64,000 nucleotides of DNA from CBDBJK01 sp965206395. Its GTDB lineage: Bacteria > Chloroflexota > Dehalococcoidia > Lucifugimonadales > CATOSD01. Location of the stretch: the NCBI GenBank assembly GCA_965206395.1, contig CBDBJK010000033.1:124001-188000 (forward strand), in the 5' to 3' direction. Position 1 is the stretch's first letter. Every line of letters begins with the position of its first letter. Below are positions 1-8,857 of this stretch, piece after piece. Below the pieces are notes generated by a model, which saw nothing but the letters and a program-made list of their open reading frames with translations, ran no database searches and was not told the DNA's origin. The position numbers and the translations under genes are program-made.

Positions 1-2
1 TG

Positions 3-2272
3 CGTCTGAAGGGGTTGGACGCAGATGTCGAGATTTTCAGAGACAGGTACGGTATCCCTCACGTGAGCGCTCAGACGACAAACGATGCCTTCTTTGGACA
101 GGGATTCGCCGCCGCTCAAGACCGCCTGTGGCATATGGACTACGACCGGCGCAGAGCCTATGGCCGATGGGCGGAGTACGTTGGAACGACCGCCATCGAC
201 CAGGACAAGATGATGAGGCGTTTCCAGATTGGCCCCACCGTCAGAAAGGATTATGAGGCCGTCAACTCCGAGACAAGAGCTATGCTGGATGCCTATACCG
301 CCGGAGTCAACGCCTTCATCGAGACCACAGACTCGCTTCCAGTCGAGTACGACATCGTTGGCGAAAAGCCCGAAGCATGGCAGCCCTGGGACTGCCTGGC
401 AGTATTCAAAGTCCGTCACATTCTGATGGGTGTGTTCGAGGGCAAAATATGGCGAGCGCGGCTGCTCAACACCCTGGGGCCGGAGAAAGCCGCGAACCTG
501 CTGCGAGGCTATCAGCCGGGACATCTCGTTATCTTGCCACCCGGTGTTGAATACGACGGCTCCGTTGCCGATGGTCTCAAAGAACTAAGCGAGGGCGAGG
601 CGGCGGTCAACTGGCTTAAAGAGACCGATGCTGGCAGCAATAACTGGGCGCTGGCCGGAAGCCGTACCGCGTCGGGCAAGCCATTGCTTGCGGGCGACCC
701 TCATCGCGGTCTGGACACACCCAACGTTTACTATCAGAACCACGTCACCTGCCCTGAGTTCGACGTAATAGGTCTGTCATTCCCTGGATGCCCCGGATTT
801 CCTCACTTCGGTCACAACGCTAGCATCGCCTGGTGCGTGACGCACGCGGGGGCCGACTATCAGGACATTTATGTCGAACGTTTTCGCAAGAACGGTGAAA
901 TGCTTTACGAGTTCAAAGGCGAGTGGAAGAAGGCCGAGATTAGCCACGAGGTCATCAACGTGAAAGACGGGCCTTCGGTGGAAATAGACGTGACCTCGAC
1001 GCATCATGGGCCTGTCATTGGCGGCGATCCTGCGACTGGCTATGGATTGGCTTTCAGATACACAGCCACCGCCGAGTTGAATCACGGCTTCGAGTGCCTG
1101 CTTCAGATGCTCAAGGCGACGACCGCCGACGAGTTGGAAGAGTCCATGCGAGAGTGGGTAGACCCCTGCAACAACTTCCTGTACGCCGACGTTCACGGCG
1201 ACATAGGCTATCTGAATCGCGGCAAGGTTCCTATTCGCTCGATGACCAACGCATGGCTTCCCGCGCCGGGCTGGACGGGCGACCATGAGTGGCAAGGCGT
1301 CATTCCATTCGACGAGCTATCGAGGTCGCGCAACCCTGACACAGGCTACATCGTCACGGCGAACAACCGCATCGTTGATAAAGACTATCCCTACTACATT
1401 GCGATAGACTCCGCGCCCGAATACCGCGCGCGCCGGATTACCGAGCGTCTCAAGGGCATGACAAACGCAACCGTCGAAGACATGACCGCCGTGCATTCCG
1501 AGAAGGTCTCGATTCCGGCGCAGACGTATGCAAACCTCATCGCACAGATCGAGCCTCTTGACGCGCTTTCCGCAAAAGCCAAGGAGAAACTGTTCGGATG
1601 GGACGGCGCTATGGAGAGGGATTCTGTGGCTTCTACCATCTACAGCGCATTCAGATTGCGTCTGCATCGGAACATCGTGTGGCATCTGCTGGGGCCGCTG
1701 GCGGACGAAGCCTTCAGTGCGACAGGACGCGGCGCACCCAGTCACCTCAGCCAGATTGCCTCGTTGCTGGTGACGATATGGCGAAGAACGGCGACACGTC
1801 CCTGCTGCCGCCGAACACAGACTGGAAATCACTTGTAGCACAATCGCTTGCGGAAGGCGTATCTGATCTGAAAGAGCGGCTTGGCGACGACATAGACGCA
1901 TGGCGATGGGGCAGCATCCATCACACGAAGCCTCAACATACGCTGTCTGCCTCCTATCCTGAGCTTGCCTCTTTGCTCGACCCTCCGTCGGTGTCGATGG
2001 GTGGCGACGGCGACACACCACAGGCCGGAGGATACTCATCGGCGAACCCGTTCATAATGACCGGAATATCTGTGGCCCGCTACGTATTCGACCCGGGCGA
2101 TTGGAGCAACTCTCGCTGGATTGTGCCGCTCGGCGCGTCAGGTCATCCGGGCAGCGTACACTATGCCGACCAGAGTTCGACCTGGGGCGAAGTACAACTG
2201 CTGCCGATGCTCTACGACTGGGACAGCATCAAGGCAGAGGCTGAATCTCAACAGAGATTAGAGAGGGTTTAG
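3..2272 (+). pseudogene. Penicillin acylase family Ntn-hydrolase, 5' partial and frameshifted
   Basis: The frame is already open at the window edge, so the start lies outside. The motif RDRYGIPHV near the start and the autoprocessing site G-SNNW are typical of penicillin/cephalosporin acylases; counting from the TTG at 15, the nucleophile Ser is about residue 208. These enzymes cleave themselves into alpha and beta chains and hydrolyse amide side chains, usually outside the cytoplasm. Near position 1770 the frame breaks: the first frame runs into junk and stops at 1838, while the C-terminal beta-chain sequence (KNGDTSLLPPNTDW onward) continues in another frame to 2272. One indel would rejoin the two parts, so this is a recent pseudogene or a sequence error. 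Neighbouring hydrolases suggest a role in amide or peptide scavenging. Confidence 0.8.
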
Positions 2273-2328
2273 GGGTCGGGGTCAGGAACTGGGGTTTAGG
2301 GTTCAGGGATTGGGGACTAGGGGTTGAG
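2263..2328. repeat. G-rich telomere-like tract upstream of the S23-like gene
   Basis: The tract is made of short G-rich words such as GGGTTTAGGG, CAGGGATTGGGG and CTAGGGGTTGAG. The reverse complement of the tract at 2721-2780 carries the same words (GGGTTTAGGG, TAGGGATTGGGG, AGGGGTT), so the pair forms an imperfect inverted repeat around the gene at 2337-2711. The acylase gene ends inside the tract. Confidence 0.7.
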
Positions 2329-2336
2329 AGTGCGCA

Positions 2337-2711
2337 ATGGTTATCAACAGTTTTAGAGACCTCAGAGTATGGAATATAGGAATGGACGTGGTAGAGTTGG
2401 CGTACCGCGTTACTCGTATGTTCCCTGACCACGAGGCGTACGGTCTGTCAAGTCAGATGCGGCGTGCGGCAGTCTCCATCCCATCGAACATAGCGGAAGG
2501 ACATACCAGACAACATCGCAAGGAGTATCTTCAGCATCTTTCTATAGCTCATGCATCTCTGGCTGAGTTGGATACTCAGATTGAAATTGCCTGTCGTTTG
2601 AAACATATGTCATCTGAGCAAACCAGCGAGATTCACGAACATCTGGGATCACTGGGTAAGCAACTCTATGCGCTGCGCAAAGCCTTACAACGTTCAGGGG
2701 CTAAGAACTAG
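2337..2711 (+). CDS. Four-helix bundle protein, 23S rRNA IVS / bAvd-like family
   Basis: This 124-residue all-helical protein carries the family signature: SFRDLRVW near the N-terminus, then FP.HE.YGLSSQMRRAAVSIPSNIAEG around residues 35-60, then a helical hairpin. The family was first seen in intervening sequences of 23S rRNA genes and is homologous to the Avd accessory protein of diversity-generating retroelements. Here it is neither in an rRNA gene nor beside a reverse transcriptase. The gene sits alone between two hydrolase genes and is flanked by G-rich (2263-2328) and C-rich (2721-2780) inverted tracts, which suggests a small mobile or formerly mobile unit. Its molecular function is unknown; nucleic-acid binding is the family expectation. 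Confidence 0.85.
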   Translation: MVINSFRDLRVWNIGMDVVELAYRVTRMFPDHEAYGLSSQMRRAAVSIPSNIAEGHTRQHRKEYLQHLSIAHASLAELDTQIEIACRLKHMSSEQTSEIHEHLGSLGKQLYALRKALQRSGAKN

Positions 2712-2720
2712 TCGGTACAG

Positions 2721-2780
2721 CCCTAACCTCTGATCCCTAAACCCTAACCCCTGATCTTCAACCCCAACCCCAATCCCTAG
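2721..2780. repeat. C-rich telomere-like tract downstream of the S23-like gene
   Basis: The tract is dominated by CCCTAAACCCTAACCCC-like words and AACCCCAACCCCAATCCC. It is the inverted partner of the G-rich tract at 2263-2328. It ends 12 bases before the CocE-like start, and its last bases supply the AGGAG ribosome-binding site of that gene. Confidence 0.7.
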
Positions 2781-2792
2781 GAGAATACGACT

Positions 2793-4649
2793 ATGACAAA
2801 GGCATACGAAGGCTCGCATCAGCAGTACGACGTAGTTATCGAGCAAAACGTCATAATGTCTGCGCGCGACGGCGTTAGGCTGGCGGCAGACATCTACTAT
2901 CCGGCTTCGGACGGACGCCTCGCCGAAGGCAGGTTCCCCGTCATCCTTGAGCGGACGCCTTACAACAAGGCGACGCCGCGTCAGGTGACGAAGGCAAAGT
3001 ATTTCGCGCGGCGTGGCTACGTCTGCGTCATTCAGGACGTTCGCGGCCGGTTCAAATCCGAGGGCGAGTTTTACGCTTTCGCGGAGGAAGCCGAAGATGG
3101 CTACGATACCGTCGAGTGGCTGGGCGCACAGCCCTGGAGCGACGGCAAAGTTGGCACGATGGGCGACTCTTACGCGGGCAGCGATCAGGCCGCGCTTGCG
3201 ACGCTGAACCCGTCCCATCTCTCCACCATGATCGTCGCAGTGGGCGCGTCGAGCTACTACCATGGCTCAATGCGTCAGAACGGCACATTGGAGCAGCGAT
3301 TCCTCATTTACGCCTTCCGCATGGCGGCGACGAGCAGGGAGGCGGAGGCTGACCCCTCACTGAAGGCCGCTATCGTAAAGGCGTTCACAGAGAAGATGCC
3401 TGATATGGTCAACCAGTTCCCGCTCAAAAAAGGTACGACAATCCTTCGCAGACTGCCTTCATACGAGAGATGGGCTATCGACATTTTGACGCACGGGGAG
3501 TACGACGATTACTGGAAGAAGCGAGGTCTATCGCCCGTAGAGTATTACGAGGAACACGCCGACGTTCCGACTCTGTACCTCGGTGGTTGGTACGACTCCT
3601 ACGCCCGCAACACCTGCGAGTGCTACATGGCTCTGAGCAAGATGAAACAGTCGCCACAGCGTCTGCTAATGGGGCCGTGGACTCATGGTCAGTACGAGGT
3701 GACGAGCGCAGGCGACATCGACTTTGGGCTTGAGGCTCATATCAATTACACGGACACAAAACTCGCTTGGTTCGACCATTACATGAAGGGATTGCACACT
3801 GAGGTCGCCGACTGGTCGCCCGTGCGCTTTTTCACGATGGGCACGGGCGACGGCAGCCGGACCGTGAACGGCTCGCCGGGGACAAACTCCGAGTATCCCG
3901 GCCTGATAAATCACGGAGGCTACTGGCGCAGCGAACCCGATTGGCCTCTGCCAGAAACCGATTTCACTCCGTTCTACCTCGTTGGAGACGGGTCGCTGAC
4001 CTCTGAAAGGCAGACGGACGGAAATTTCCTGCCAAGCAAGTACACCTTCGACCCCAAGAATCCCGTGCCGACGATGGGTGGAGGCATTTCGGCTGCCGAA
4101 TCGATTATGCGTGCAGGAGCGTTCGACCAGCGCGGGAGGCCCGACTTCTTTGGCTGCAAGGACACGCTACCCCTAAACGCGCGCGCCGATGTTCTGACAT
4201 TCCAAACCTCGCCTCTTGAAACAGATGTAGAGGTTACGGGGCCAATCGAGATGCGCTTGTGGGCGTCGTCCTCGGCGGTCGATACCGACTTCACGGCAAA
4301 GCTGATCGACGTTTACCCTCCAAGCTCAGAGCATCCAGACGGGTTAGCCATCAACATCACCGACTCCATCATGCGCGCGCGCTATCGCAACGGCTGGGAG
4401 AAGGCCGAGTTGATGACGCCGGGCGATCCGTACGAGTTCGTGTTCCAGCTTTACCCGACGTCCAATGTCTTCAAGGCGGGACACAGAATAAGGCTGGACA
4501 TCAGCAGCAGCAACTGGCCCCGCTTCGACGTGAACCCGAACACGGGCGGGCCGCTTGGCCTGGAACGCGATTACCGGATCGCCCATCAGACGGTCTACCA
4601 CAACGCCGATTGCCCATCGCAAATAGTTCTGCCGATTCAGAAAAGGTGA
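2793..4649 (+). CDS. CocE/NonD family hydrolase (peptidase S15-like)
   Basis: This 618-residue alpha/beta hydrolase has the CocE/X-Pro dipeptidyl-peptidase layout. The N-terminal catalytic domain starts with SARDGVRLAADIYYP and shows the oxyanion region ERTPYNK. The nucleophile elbow GDSYAG has its Ser near residue 126, and a WTHG motif supplies the probable catalytic His. A C-terminal jelly-roll domain follows (T.PLETDVEVTGPIEM... to the end). Family members hydrolyse esters, amides or Xaa-Pro peptides; the substrate cannot be read from sequence. No signal peptide is evident. The start is supported by AGGAG about nine bases upstream. The gene is intact and in the same orientation as the broken acylase, so the two may have worked on related amide substrates. 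Confidence 0.88.
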   Translation: MTKAYEGSHQQYDVVIEQNVIMSARDGVRLAADIYYPASDGRLAEGRFPVILERTPYNKATPRQVTKAKYFARRGYVCVIQDVRGRFKSEGEFYAFAEEAEDGYDTVEWLGAQPWSDGKVGTMGDSYAGSDQAALATLNPSHLSTMIVAVGASSYYHGSMRQNGTLEQRFLIYAFRMAATSREAEADPSLKAAIVKAFTEKMPDMVNQFPLKKGTTILRRLPSYERWAIDILTHGEYDDYWKKRGLSPVEYYEEHADVPTLYLGGWYDSYARNTCECYMALSKMKQSPQRLLMGPWTHGQYEVTSAGDIDFGLEAHINYTDTKLAWFDHYMKGLHTEVADWSPVRFFTMGTGDGSRTVNGSPGTNSEYPGLINHGGYWRSEPDWPLPETDFTPFYLVGDGSLTSERQTDGNFLPSKYTFDPKNPVPTMGGGISAAESIMRAGAFDQRGRPDFFGCKDTLPLNARADVLTFQTSPLETDVEVTGPIEMRLWASSSAVDTDFTAKLIDVYPPSSEHPDGLAINITDSIMRARYRNGWEKAELMTPGDPYEFVFQLYPTSNVFKAGHRIRLDISSSNWPRFDVNPNTGGPLGLERDYRIAHQTVYHNADCPSQIVLPIQKR

Positions 4650-4691
4650 GCCATTTGAGTTTATGCAGAGTTGGTATGTAAGACTGTGGAT

Positions 4692-5894
4692 ATGGCAGCT
4701 ACAGAAAAAACCAGGGACTATAGAGCCGCGATAACAGAGGCTGTTCTCGATGAGGGCACATTTTTCAGGCTCACGTTGAGCGGCAGAATCAGGGGGCAAG
4801 AAATCCCTTGGAACAAGATTGTTGTGCGGCCTGTCGCTCTAAAGAATGGCAGACAGCTACAGTTCTCTTACTTCGATGGTGAGAAGGACATTACTAAAAA
4901 CCATTCCGCCGAAGAGGTCAGCAAACATCTGGAAGAAGTTTTGTCGCTCCCCTTTCGCCAGATTCACGTGCAATCCGCTGCCAGCGATATGCACGTGAGA
5001 ATTAGCAAGAAGGGCAAAGCTCTAATCAGCAAGGGCAAACCTTCGTTGCTCAAAGAGGAACCTGAGCTATCCCATGATAGGTCGAAGCCTTACATCTTGC
5101 CTGAGAATACGCCAGACAGCTTTCTACACGCCATTGGTGTCGTCGATGGCATGGGCAGAGTGCGCCCCAGAATGAGGGGCAAATTCCGTCAGATTAGCGA
5201 GTTTCTCAAACTCATGGAGCAGGTCACCGAGCCGGACGAATTCGCTGGAAATACATGCCAAATCGTCGATTGCGGATGCGGCAATGCCTATCTTACCTTC
5301 GCGGCGTACCATTACTTTAGCCATCTCAAAGGCATTTCTGCCAAGGTCAAAGGAATCGACACCAACCAGGAGATCATCGAGAGGTGCAATAGGCTCCGTG
5401 ACGCTCTGAACTGGGATGGCCTGGAGTTTCACGTATCGAAGATTTCCGAGTTCGTGCCTTCGACGCCACCAGATATAGTTCTGAGTCTCCACGCCTGCGA
5501 CACAGCAACCGACGAAGCCATCGCGCAGGGAATTCTCTGGAATAGCAAGACGATCATTGCAGCACCCTGTTGCCAGCACGAGCTACACCAGCAGATTAGT
5601 GTTCCATCGCTCCAACCAATCCTGCGACACGGAGTCTTGAAGCAGCGAACAGCGGACGTAATTACAGACGCTTTACGCGCGCTTGTGTTGCGCATAATGG
5701 GCTACCGCACGGACGTGGTGGAGTTCGTTTCGCCGGAGCATACCTCCAAGAACCTGATGATTAGGGCGGTGAAGGCCCTGAAACCAGGGGACAAGGCGCA
5801 TGTCCAGGAATACAAAGACCTAAAAAGCTTCTGGAACATTTCTCCTTGCATAGAAGAATTGCTTGGAGACGAGTTCAAGCAATATCTGGTGTAG
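4692..5894 (+). CDS. SAM-dependent methyltransferase (Methyltransf_32-like)
   Basis: This protein of about 400 residues has an N-terminal domain of unknown role (residues 1-170) followed by a class I methyltransferase fold. The SAM-binding glycine motif VDCGCGNAYLTF lies near residue 191, an acidic GIDTN follows strand beta-2, and LSLHACDTATDEAI is a motif typical of the Methyltransf_32 group. The conserved APCCQHEL sequence follows. The substrate is unknown; relatives are suspected RNA or protein methyltransferases. I prefer the ATG at 4692 over a TTG at 4671, although no strong Shine-Dalgarno sequence is visible for either. It lies 42 bases after the CocE-like gene in the same orientation and could be cotranscribed. 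Confidence 0.75.
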   Translation: MAATEKTRDYRAAITEAVLDEGTFFRLTLSGRIRGQEIPWNKIVVRPVALKNGRQLQFSYFDGEKDITKNHSAEEVSKHLEEVLSLPFRQIHVQSAASDMHVRISKKGKALISKGKPSLLKEEPELSHDRSKPYILPENTPDSFLHAIGVVDGMGRVRPRMRGKFRQISEFLKLMEQVTEPDEFAGNTCQIVDCGCGNAYLTFAAYHYFSHLKGISAKVKGIDTNQEIIERCNRLRDALNWDGLEFHVSKISEFVPSTPPDIVLSLHACDTATDEAIAQGILWNSKTIIAAPCCQHELHQQISVPSLQPILRHGVLKQRTADVITDALRALVLRIMGYRTDVVEFVSPEHTSKNLMIRAVKALKPGDKAHVQEYKDLKSFWNISPCIEELLGDEFKQYLV

Positions 5895-5948
5895 ATAGAC
5901 AGAACCACAGACAGTCTGTGCAACGTCACTCACAAGAGAGGTAGGTTG

Positions 5949-6392
5949 CTAGGAGGCTGACTGCTCCACTTTCTCTTTTAAATTTTTGAGGGTCTTGTTC
6001 ATTGACGGCCCTGCGAAGAACGGTCCGATAAAGAGCTTGAAAGCAATAGCTATAGCAGGGTTTGCATCAAAGGTGAGATGACGTTCCAGCACGGTGCCTC
6101 CGTTTTGAGACTGAAAGCTCATCTCATTCAAAAAATCGAACTTTCCGTCAGAAGACGTAAATCCGAGTCGATTGGGGGGGTCTACTATCTTGACGCTGTT
6201 TTCGGCGTCTTTGCCAAACTGTTTTCCGACAGATCGAAATTCGCTGCCGACGGCCAATGGCCCGTCTGATATTGCTTCCACTTTGAGGCCGTCTGACCAT
6301 TCACCGTGTCTGGTGAAATCAGAAACGTAGTCGTACACCGCCTGTTGACTTGCGTTAATATTGATTCTCCATTTGAACTTCAGTCTGGGCAT
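5949..6392 (-). CDS. SRPBCC family (polyketide cyclase/dehydrase-like) protein
   Basis: This protein of about 147 residues has a START/SRPBCC pattern. It starts with a beta strand carrying INASQQAVYDYVSDF, followed by the helix-strand region HGEWSDGLKVEAIS, repeated beta strands and a long C-terminal helix. Such proteins bind hydrophobic ligands in a deep cavity; the ligand here is unknown. The start at 6392 is favoured because AGGAGG lies seven bases upstream, whereas the in-frame start at 6413 has none. It converges with the methyltransferase gene. Confidence 0.75.
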   Translation of the reverse strand: MPRLKFKWRININASQQAVYDYVSDFTRHGEWSDGLKVEAISDGPLAVGSEFRSVGKQFGKDAENSVKIVDPPNRLGFTSSDGKFDFLNEMSFQSQNGGTVLERHLTFDANPAIAIAFKLFIGPFFAGPSMNKTLKNLKEKVEQSAS

Positions 6393-6543
6393 TACTGACC
6401 TCCTCATCGACATTTCTAGATCAGATTGGTTTCACCAAAATTGACTGTGCGTTGAAGACAACCGGAGCTTATCACCTCCTATGCGGTGCGTCAATTATGG
6501 CCTCACGCCCAATCACCTGATAATGGATTTATGCATCGCGCCT

Positions 6544-6585
6544 CTACGTCGACGCCCGCCCGTGCTTGAGGGCGCGACCAGGCAA
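6544..6585. repeat. 42-bp direct repeat, left copy (att-like)
   Basis: The segment matches 7286-7327 with a single mismatch (A versus G at base 37). The right copy is the last 14 codons, including the stop, of the D-aminoacylase gene, so this left copy is a duplicated gene end. The two repeats frame the DUF433/DUF5615 toxin-antitoxin pair with a spacing of 742 bases. Confidence 0.85.
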
Positions 6586-6592
6586 CACTACA

Positions 6593-6621
6593 TTGACTGG
6601 AATATCTTCCCTCCCTAAAAT
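6593..6621 (+). promoter_or_regulatory. Sigma70-type promoter of the toxin-antitoxin pair
   Basis: A TTGACT hexamer at 6593-6598 is followed after 17 bases by TAAAAT at 6616-6621. The antitoxin ATG lies 20 bases further on, behind GAGAGG. The promoter lies inside the DNA framed by the 42-bp repeats, so the cassette carries its own expression signal. Confidence 0.5.
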
Positions 6622-6641
6622 AAGAGAAGAGAGGTATTACT

Positions 6642-6863
6642 ATGCCTGACCGGATTACAGTAGACCCTGAAATATGTGCGGGAAAGCCCTGCATTAGAGG
6701 GACTCGCATTATGGTCACGAATATCCTTGGGATGCTCGCTGGCGGCTATTCTACAGACCGCGTGCTTGAGTCTTATCCAGAGCTTGGCATGGAAGATATA
6801 AGTGCCGCACTCGAATACGCTAGCCAGGTGATTGACGAGGAAAAGGTTATTGCCCGCTCTTGA
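6642..6863 (+). CDS. DUF433 family antitoxin
   Basis: This 73-residue protein has the DUF433 signature: a basic/acidic start DRITVDPEICAGKPCIRGTRI, a GYSTDRVLESYPEL segment and a helical end with ISAALEYA. DUF433 proteins are winged-helix DNA-binding antitoxins usually paired with DUF5615 PIN-like toxins, as here. The toxin frame overlaps its 3' end by 32 bases, so the two are translated together. As with other such pairs, the antitoxin probably neutralises the toxin and represses the promoter at 6593-6621; autoregulation is inferred, not seen. Confidence 0.88.
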   Translation: MPDRITVDPEICAGKPCIRGTRIMVTNILGMLAGGYSTDRVLESYPELGMEDISAALEYASQVIDEEKVIARS

Positions 6864-7236
6864 CGCTGGTGGGTTAAAGATTCTTCTCGATCAGAATATC
6901 CCACCGGTTCTCGTGTCGTGGCTACATATACAACGACCTGAATGGTTCGTTACCCACACGTCAGAGATAGGGCTGAACGGAAAACCAGATGCCGAAATCT
7001 TTGATTATGCTCAAGCAAATGGATTTCTCATCGTCACTTTCGATGAAGACTTTGCAGACCGCAGGAGCTTTCCAGTAGGTCAACATCACGGTGTCATACG
7101 CCTTCGAGTGTGGCCTACAACGATTGAGGAGACACAGTTAGCTCTGTCTCGCCTCTTGGAACAAGTCGCTGATGACGATTTACGAGGAGCATTGGTGATC
7201 ATTGATCGCCAGCGAATTCGTATTCGTCGGCTCTGA
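6832..7236 (+). CDS. DUF5615 family PIN-like toxin
   Basis: The protein shows the DUF5615 pattern: the first acidic strand ILLDQNIPPVL, a central GKPDAEIFDYAQANG, and VTFDEDFAD with the conserved catalytic-type aspartates. C-terminal helices follow. PIN-like folds usually act as metal-dependent RNases. The frame can begin at TTG 6832 or at the TTG at 6850; neither has a clear ribosome-binding site, which fits translational coupling to the upstream antitoxin. Together with DUF433 it forms a compact type II-like module inside the 42-bp repeats. Confidence 0.85.
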   Translation: MTRKRLLPALDAGGLKILLDQNIPPVLVSWLHIQRPEWFVTHTSEIGLNGKPDAEIFDYAQANGFLIVTFDEDFADRRSFPVGQHHGVIRLRVWPTTIEETQLALSRLLEQVADDDLRGALVIIDRQRIRIRRL

Positions 7237-7285
7237 TAGTCGAAACTTTTCTCTCACCTGATGATCGAAGTTTGTCTACGCCTCC

Positions 7286-7327
7286 CTACGTCGACGCCCG
7301 CCCGTGCTTGAGGGCGCGACCGGGCAA
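7286..7327. repeat. 42-bp direct repeat, right copy, at the 3' end of the D-aminoacylase gene
   Basis: This copy starts exactly at the stop codon of the minus-strand D-aminoacylase gene and covers its last 14 codons including the stop. The left copy at 6544-6585 has lost its coding context. This is the arrangement expected when a cassette enters at a gene's 3' end and restores that end. Confidence 0.85.
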
Positions 7328-8854
7328 GGCTCCTGTGTGCTTGCTCTGGTCTACGACTACTGTGCCGTTGACGATGACATACTCGATGCCAACGGCTAGC
7401 TGCTTCGGCTCGGTGCGTGTCGCGGGCGCGCTGACGTTGCCCGGATGGAATACCGTTATGTCAGCCTTCATGCCGTCGCGCAGGATGCCTCTGTCCGGCA
7501 GTCCAAGCCGTTGAGCGGGAAACGATGTCATCTTGCGTATCGCCTCTGGCAGAGACATCTGCCTCTCCTCGCGGACGAACTCCGCCAGGATTACAGGGAA
7601 ACAGCCGTATGTGCGAGGGCTGGGGAAATCGCCTAGCAACACCGCGTCGCTTCCAACCATAGACATCGGGTGGGTGACGAAGGCTGGCAGGGTGTTGCCG
7701 TTTGCTCCGGCGGCGACGTAGCAGGTCTGAAGGTCTTCGGCTAGCAAAAGGTCGCAAATGGCATCGACAGGGTGCTTGCCCATCATCTCGGCAATCTCGG
7801 AGACGGAACGTCCCTCGTACTGATGGTTCTCAGGCCGCTTGAAGTAAGTCAGCCACATATCATGCCACGTTGGCGCGCGCGGCCCAATCTCGCGGCGAAG
7901 ACGCTCCCGGCCATCTTCCGAGCGCAAAACCTCCTTTAGCTTTTCCGGCCCTCCATCATGCGTCCAGTCGGGGAACACGATCAGGATTCGAGTGCTGCCC
8001 AGGACGTAGGGATAGCTGTCGAAAGTGATGTCCTGGCCCTCGCCTTGCGCGTCTTCGATGAACCTGATGAGCCTGTGACCGCCGCCCGTGCTTGGCGAGC
8101 GCTGGTAAAAGTGGGTGATGTGCAAGGGCGTTCCGCTACGCTGCCCTATCTCGATTGCCTCCCTGAACGGGTCAAGGAACTGGTCGCCGAGCCTGTAGCG
8201 GACGTGAGTGTGGTATATTCCTCCCATCTCGGCAACCTGCTTCGATAGCTCCACAATCTCGTCGGTGTCGGCAAAGTTGCCTGGCGGGTAGTCAAGCCCT
8301 GTGGAAAGGCCGACAGCGCCTTCCTCCATTGCCTCTCGAATCATGGCCTTCATGTTTGCGATGTCCGCCTGGGTCGCGGGTTTGTCGTCCCATCCGATTG
8401 CGTCTATTCTCACCGGCGAGTTGCCAAGTATATACGCGATGTTGACCGCGACCTTCCTGTCGAACATTTTGAGGTATTGCTCGACCGTAGACCACTGACC
8501 GGGCAGAGGCGGATTCCCGTCCAGACCTGAGTTTAGCTCGACAAAGCGCAGGAAATCGTCGTGCGACCTGAATGGAGCGTATGAGTTGCCGTCCACGCCG
8601 ACAAGCTCGGTAGTGATGCCCTGGTGGACTTTTGGCTCATGCAAGGGTTCGGATAGGATAACAAGACCTGCGTGGGAGTGCATGTCTATGAAGCCGGGGC
8701 AAACGATGTGGTCGGTGGCATCGATTGTCTTTGCGGCTTCGACAGAGGAGACGTTTCCTCTGATTATTCGCACCACATCCCCCTCGACGCCAACAGAGGC
8801 GTAGTAACCGGGATTAACTGTGCCGTCTATAATCAGACCGTTCTTGATGAGCAA
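7286..8854 (-). CDS. N-acyl-D-amino-acid deacylase family amidohydrolase, 5' end disrupted by IS630
   Basis: The product (about 522 residues) is a D-aminoacylase/dihydroorotase-like amidohydrolase. It has the N-terminal beta-sandwich LLIKNGLIIDGT, the metal motif GFIDMHSHAG near residue 60, further His residues in YHTHVRY and LHITHFYQRS, and a C-terminal beta segment with ADITVFHPG. Family members hydrolyse N-acyl-D-amino acids or related cyclic amides. The usual start of the family is M-x-DLLIKNG. Here DLLIKNG is preceded directly by the IS630 end at 8858, so the native ATG and promoter are gone and only a TTG at 8854 remains. It may be silent unless IS630 supplies outward transcription. Confidence 0.85.
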   Translation of the reverse strand: MLIKNGLIIDGTVNPGYYASVGVEGDVVRIIRGNVSSVEAAKTIDATDHIVCPGFIDMHSHAGLVILSEPLHEPKVHQGITTELVGVDGNSYAPFRSHDDFLRFVELNSGLDGNPPLPGQWSTVEQYLKMFDRKVAVNIAYILGNSPVRIDAIGWDDKPATQADIANMKAMIREAMEEGAVGLSTGLDYPPGNFADTDEIVELSKQVAEMGGIYHTHVRYRLGDQFLDPFREAIEIGQRSGTPLHITHFYQRSPSTGGGHRLIRFIEDAQGEGQDITFDSYPYVLGSTRILIVFPDWTHDGGPEKLKEVLRSEDGRERLRREIGPRAPTWHDMWLTYFKRPENHQYEGRSVSEIAEMMGKHPVDAICDLLLAEDLQTCYVAAGANGNTLPAFVTHPMSMVGSDAVLLGDFPSPRTYGCFPVILAEFVREERQMSLPEAIRKMTSFPAQRLGLPDRGILRDGMKADITVFHPGNVSAPATRTEPKQLAVGIEYVIVNGTVVVDQSKHTGALPGRALKHGRAST

Positions 8855-8857
8855 GTC

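Noticed and set aside
777..1295. Minus-strand frames within the acylase gene
   Set aside because: They are shadows of the plus-strand gene and have no family motif or ribosome-binding site.
2337..2711. A diversity-generating retroelement around the Avd-like gene
   Set aside because: No reverse transcriptase, template repeat or variable repeat is present nearby.
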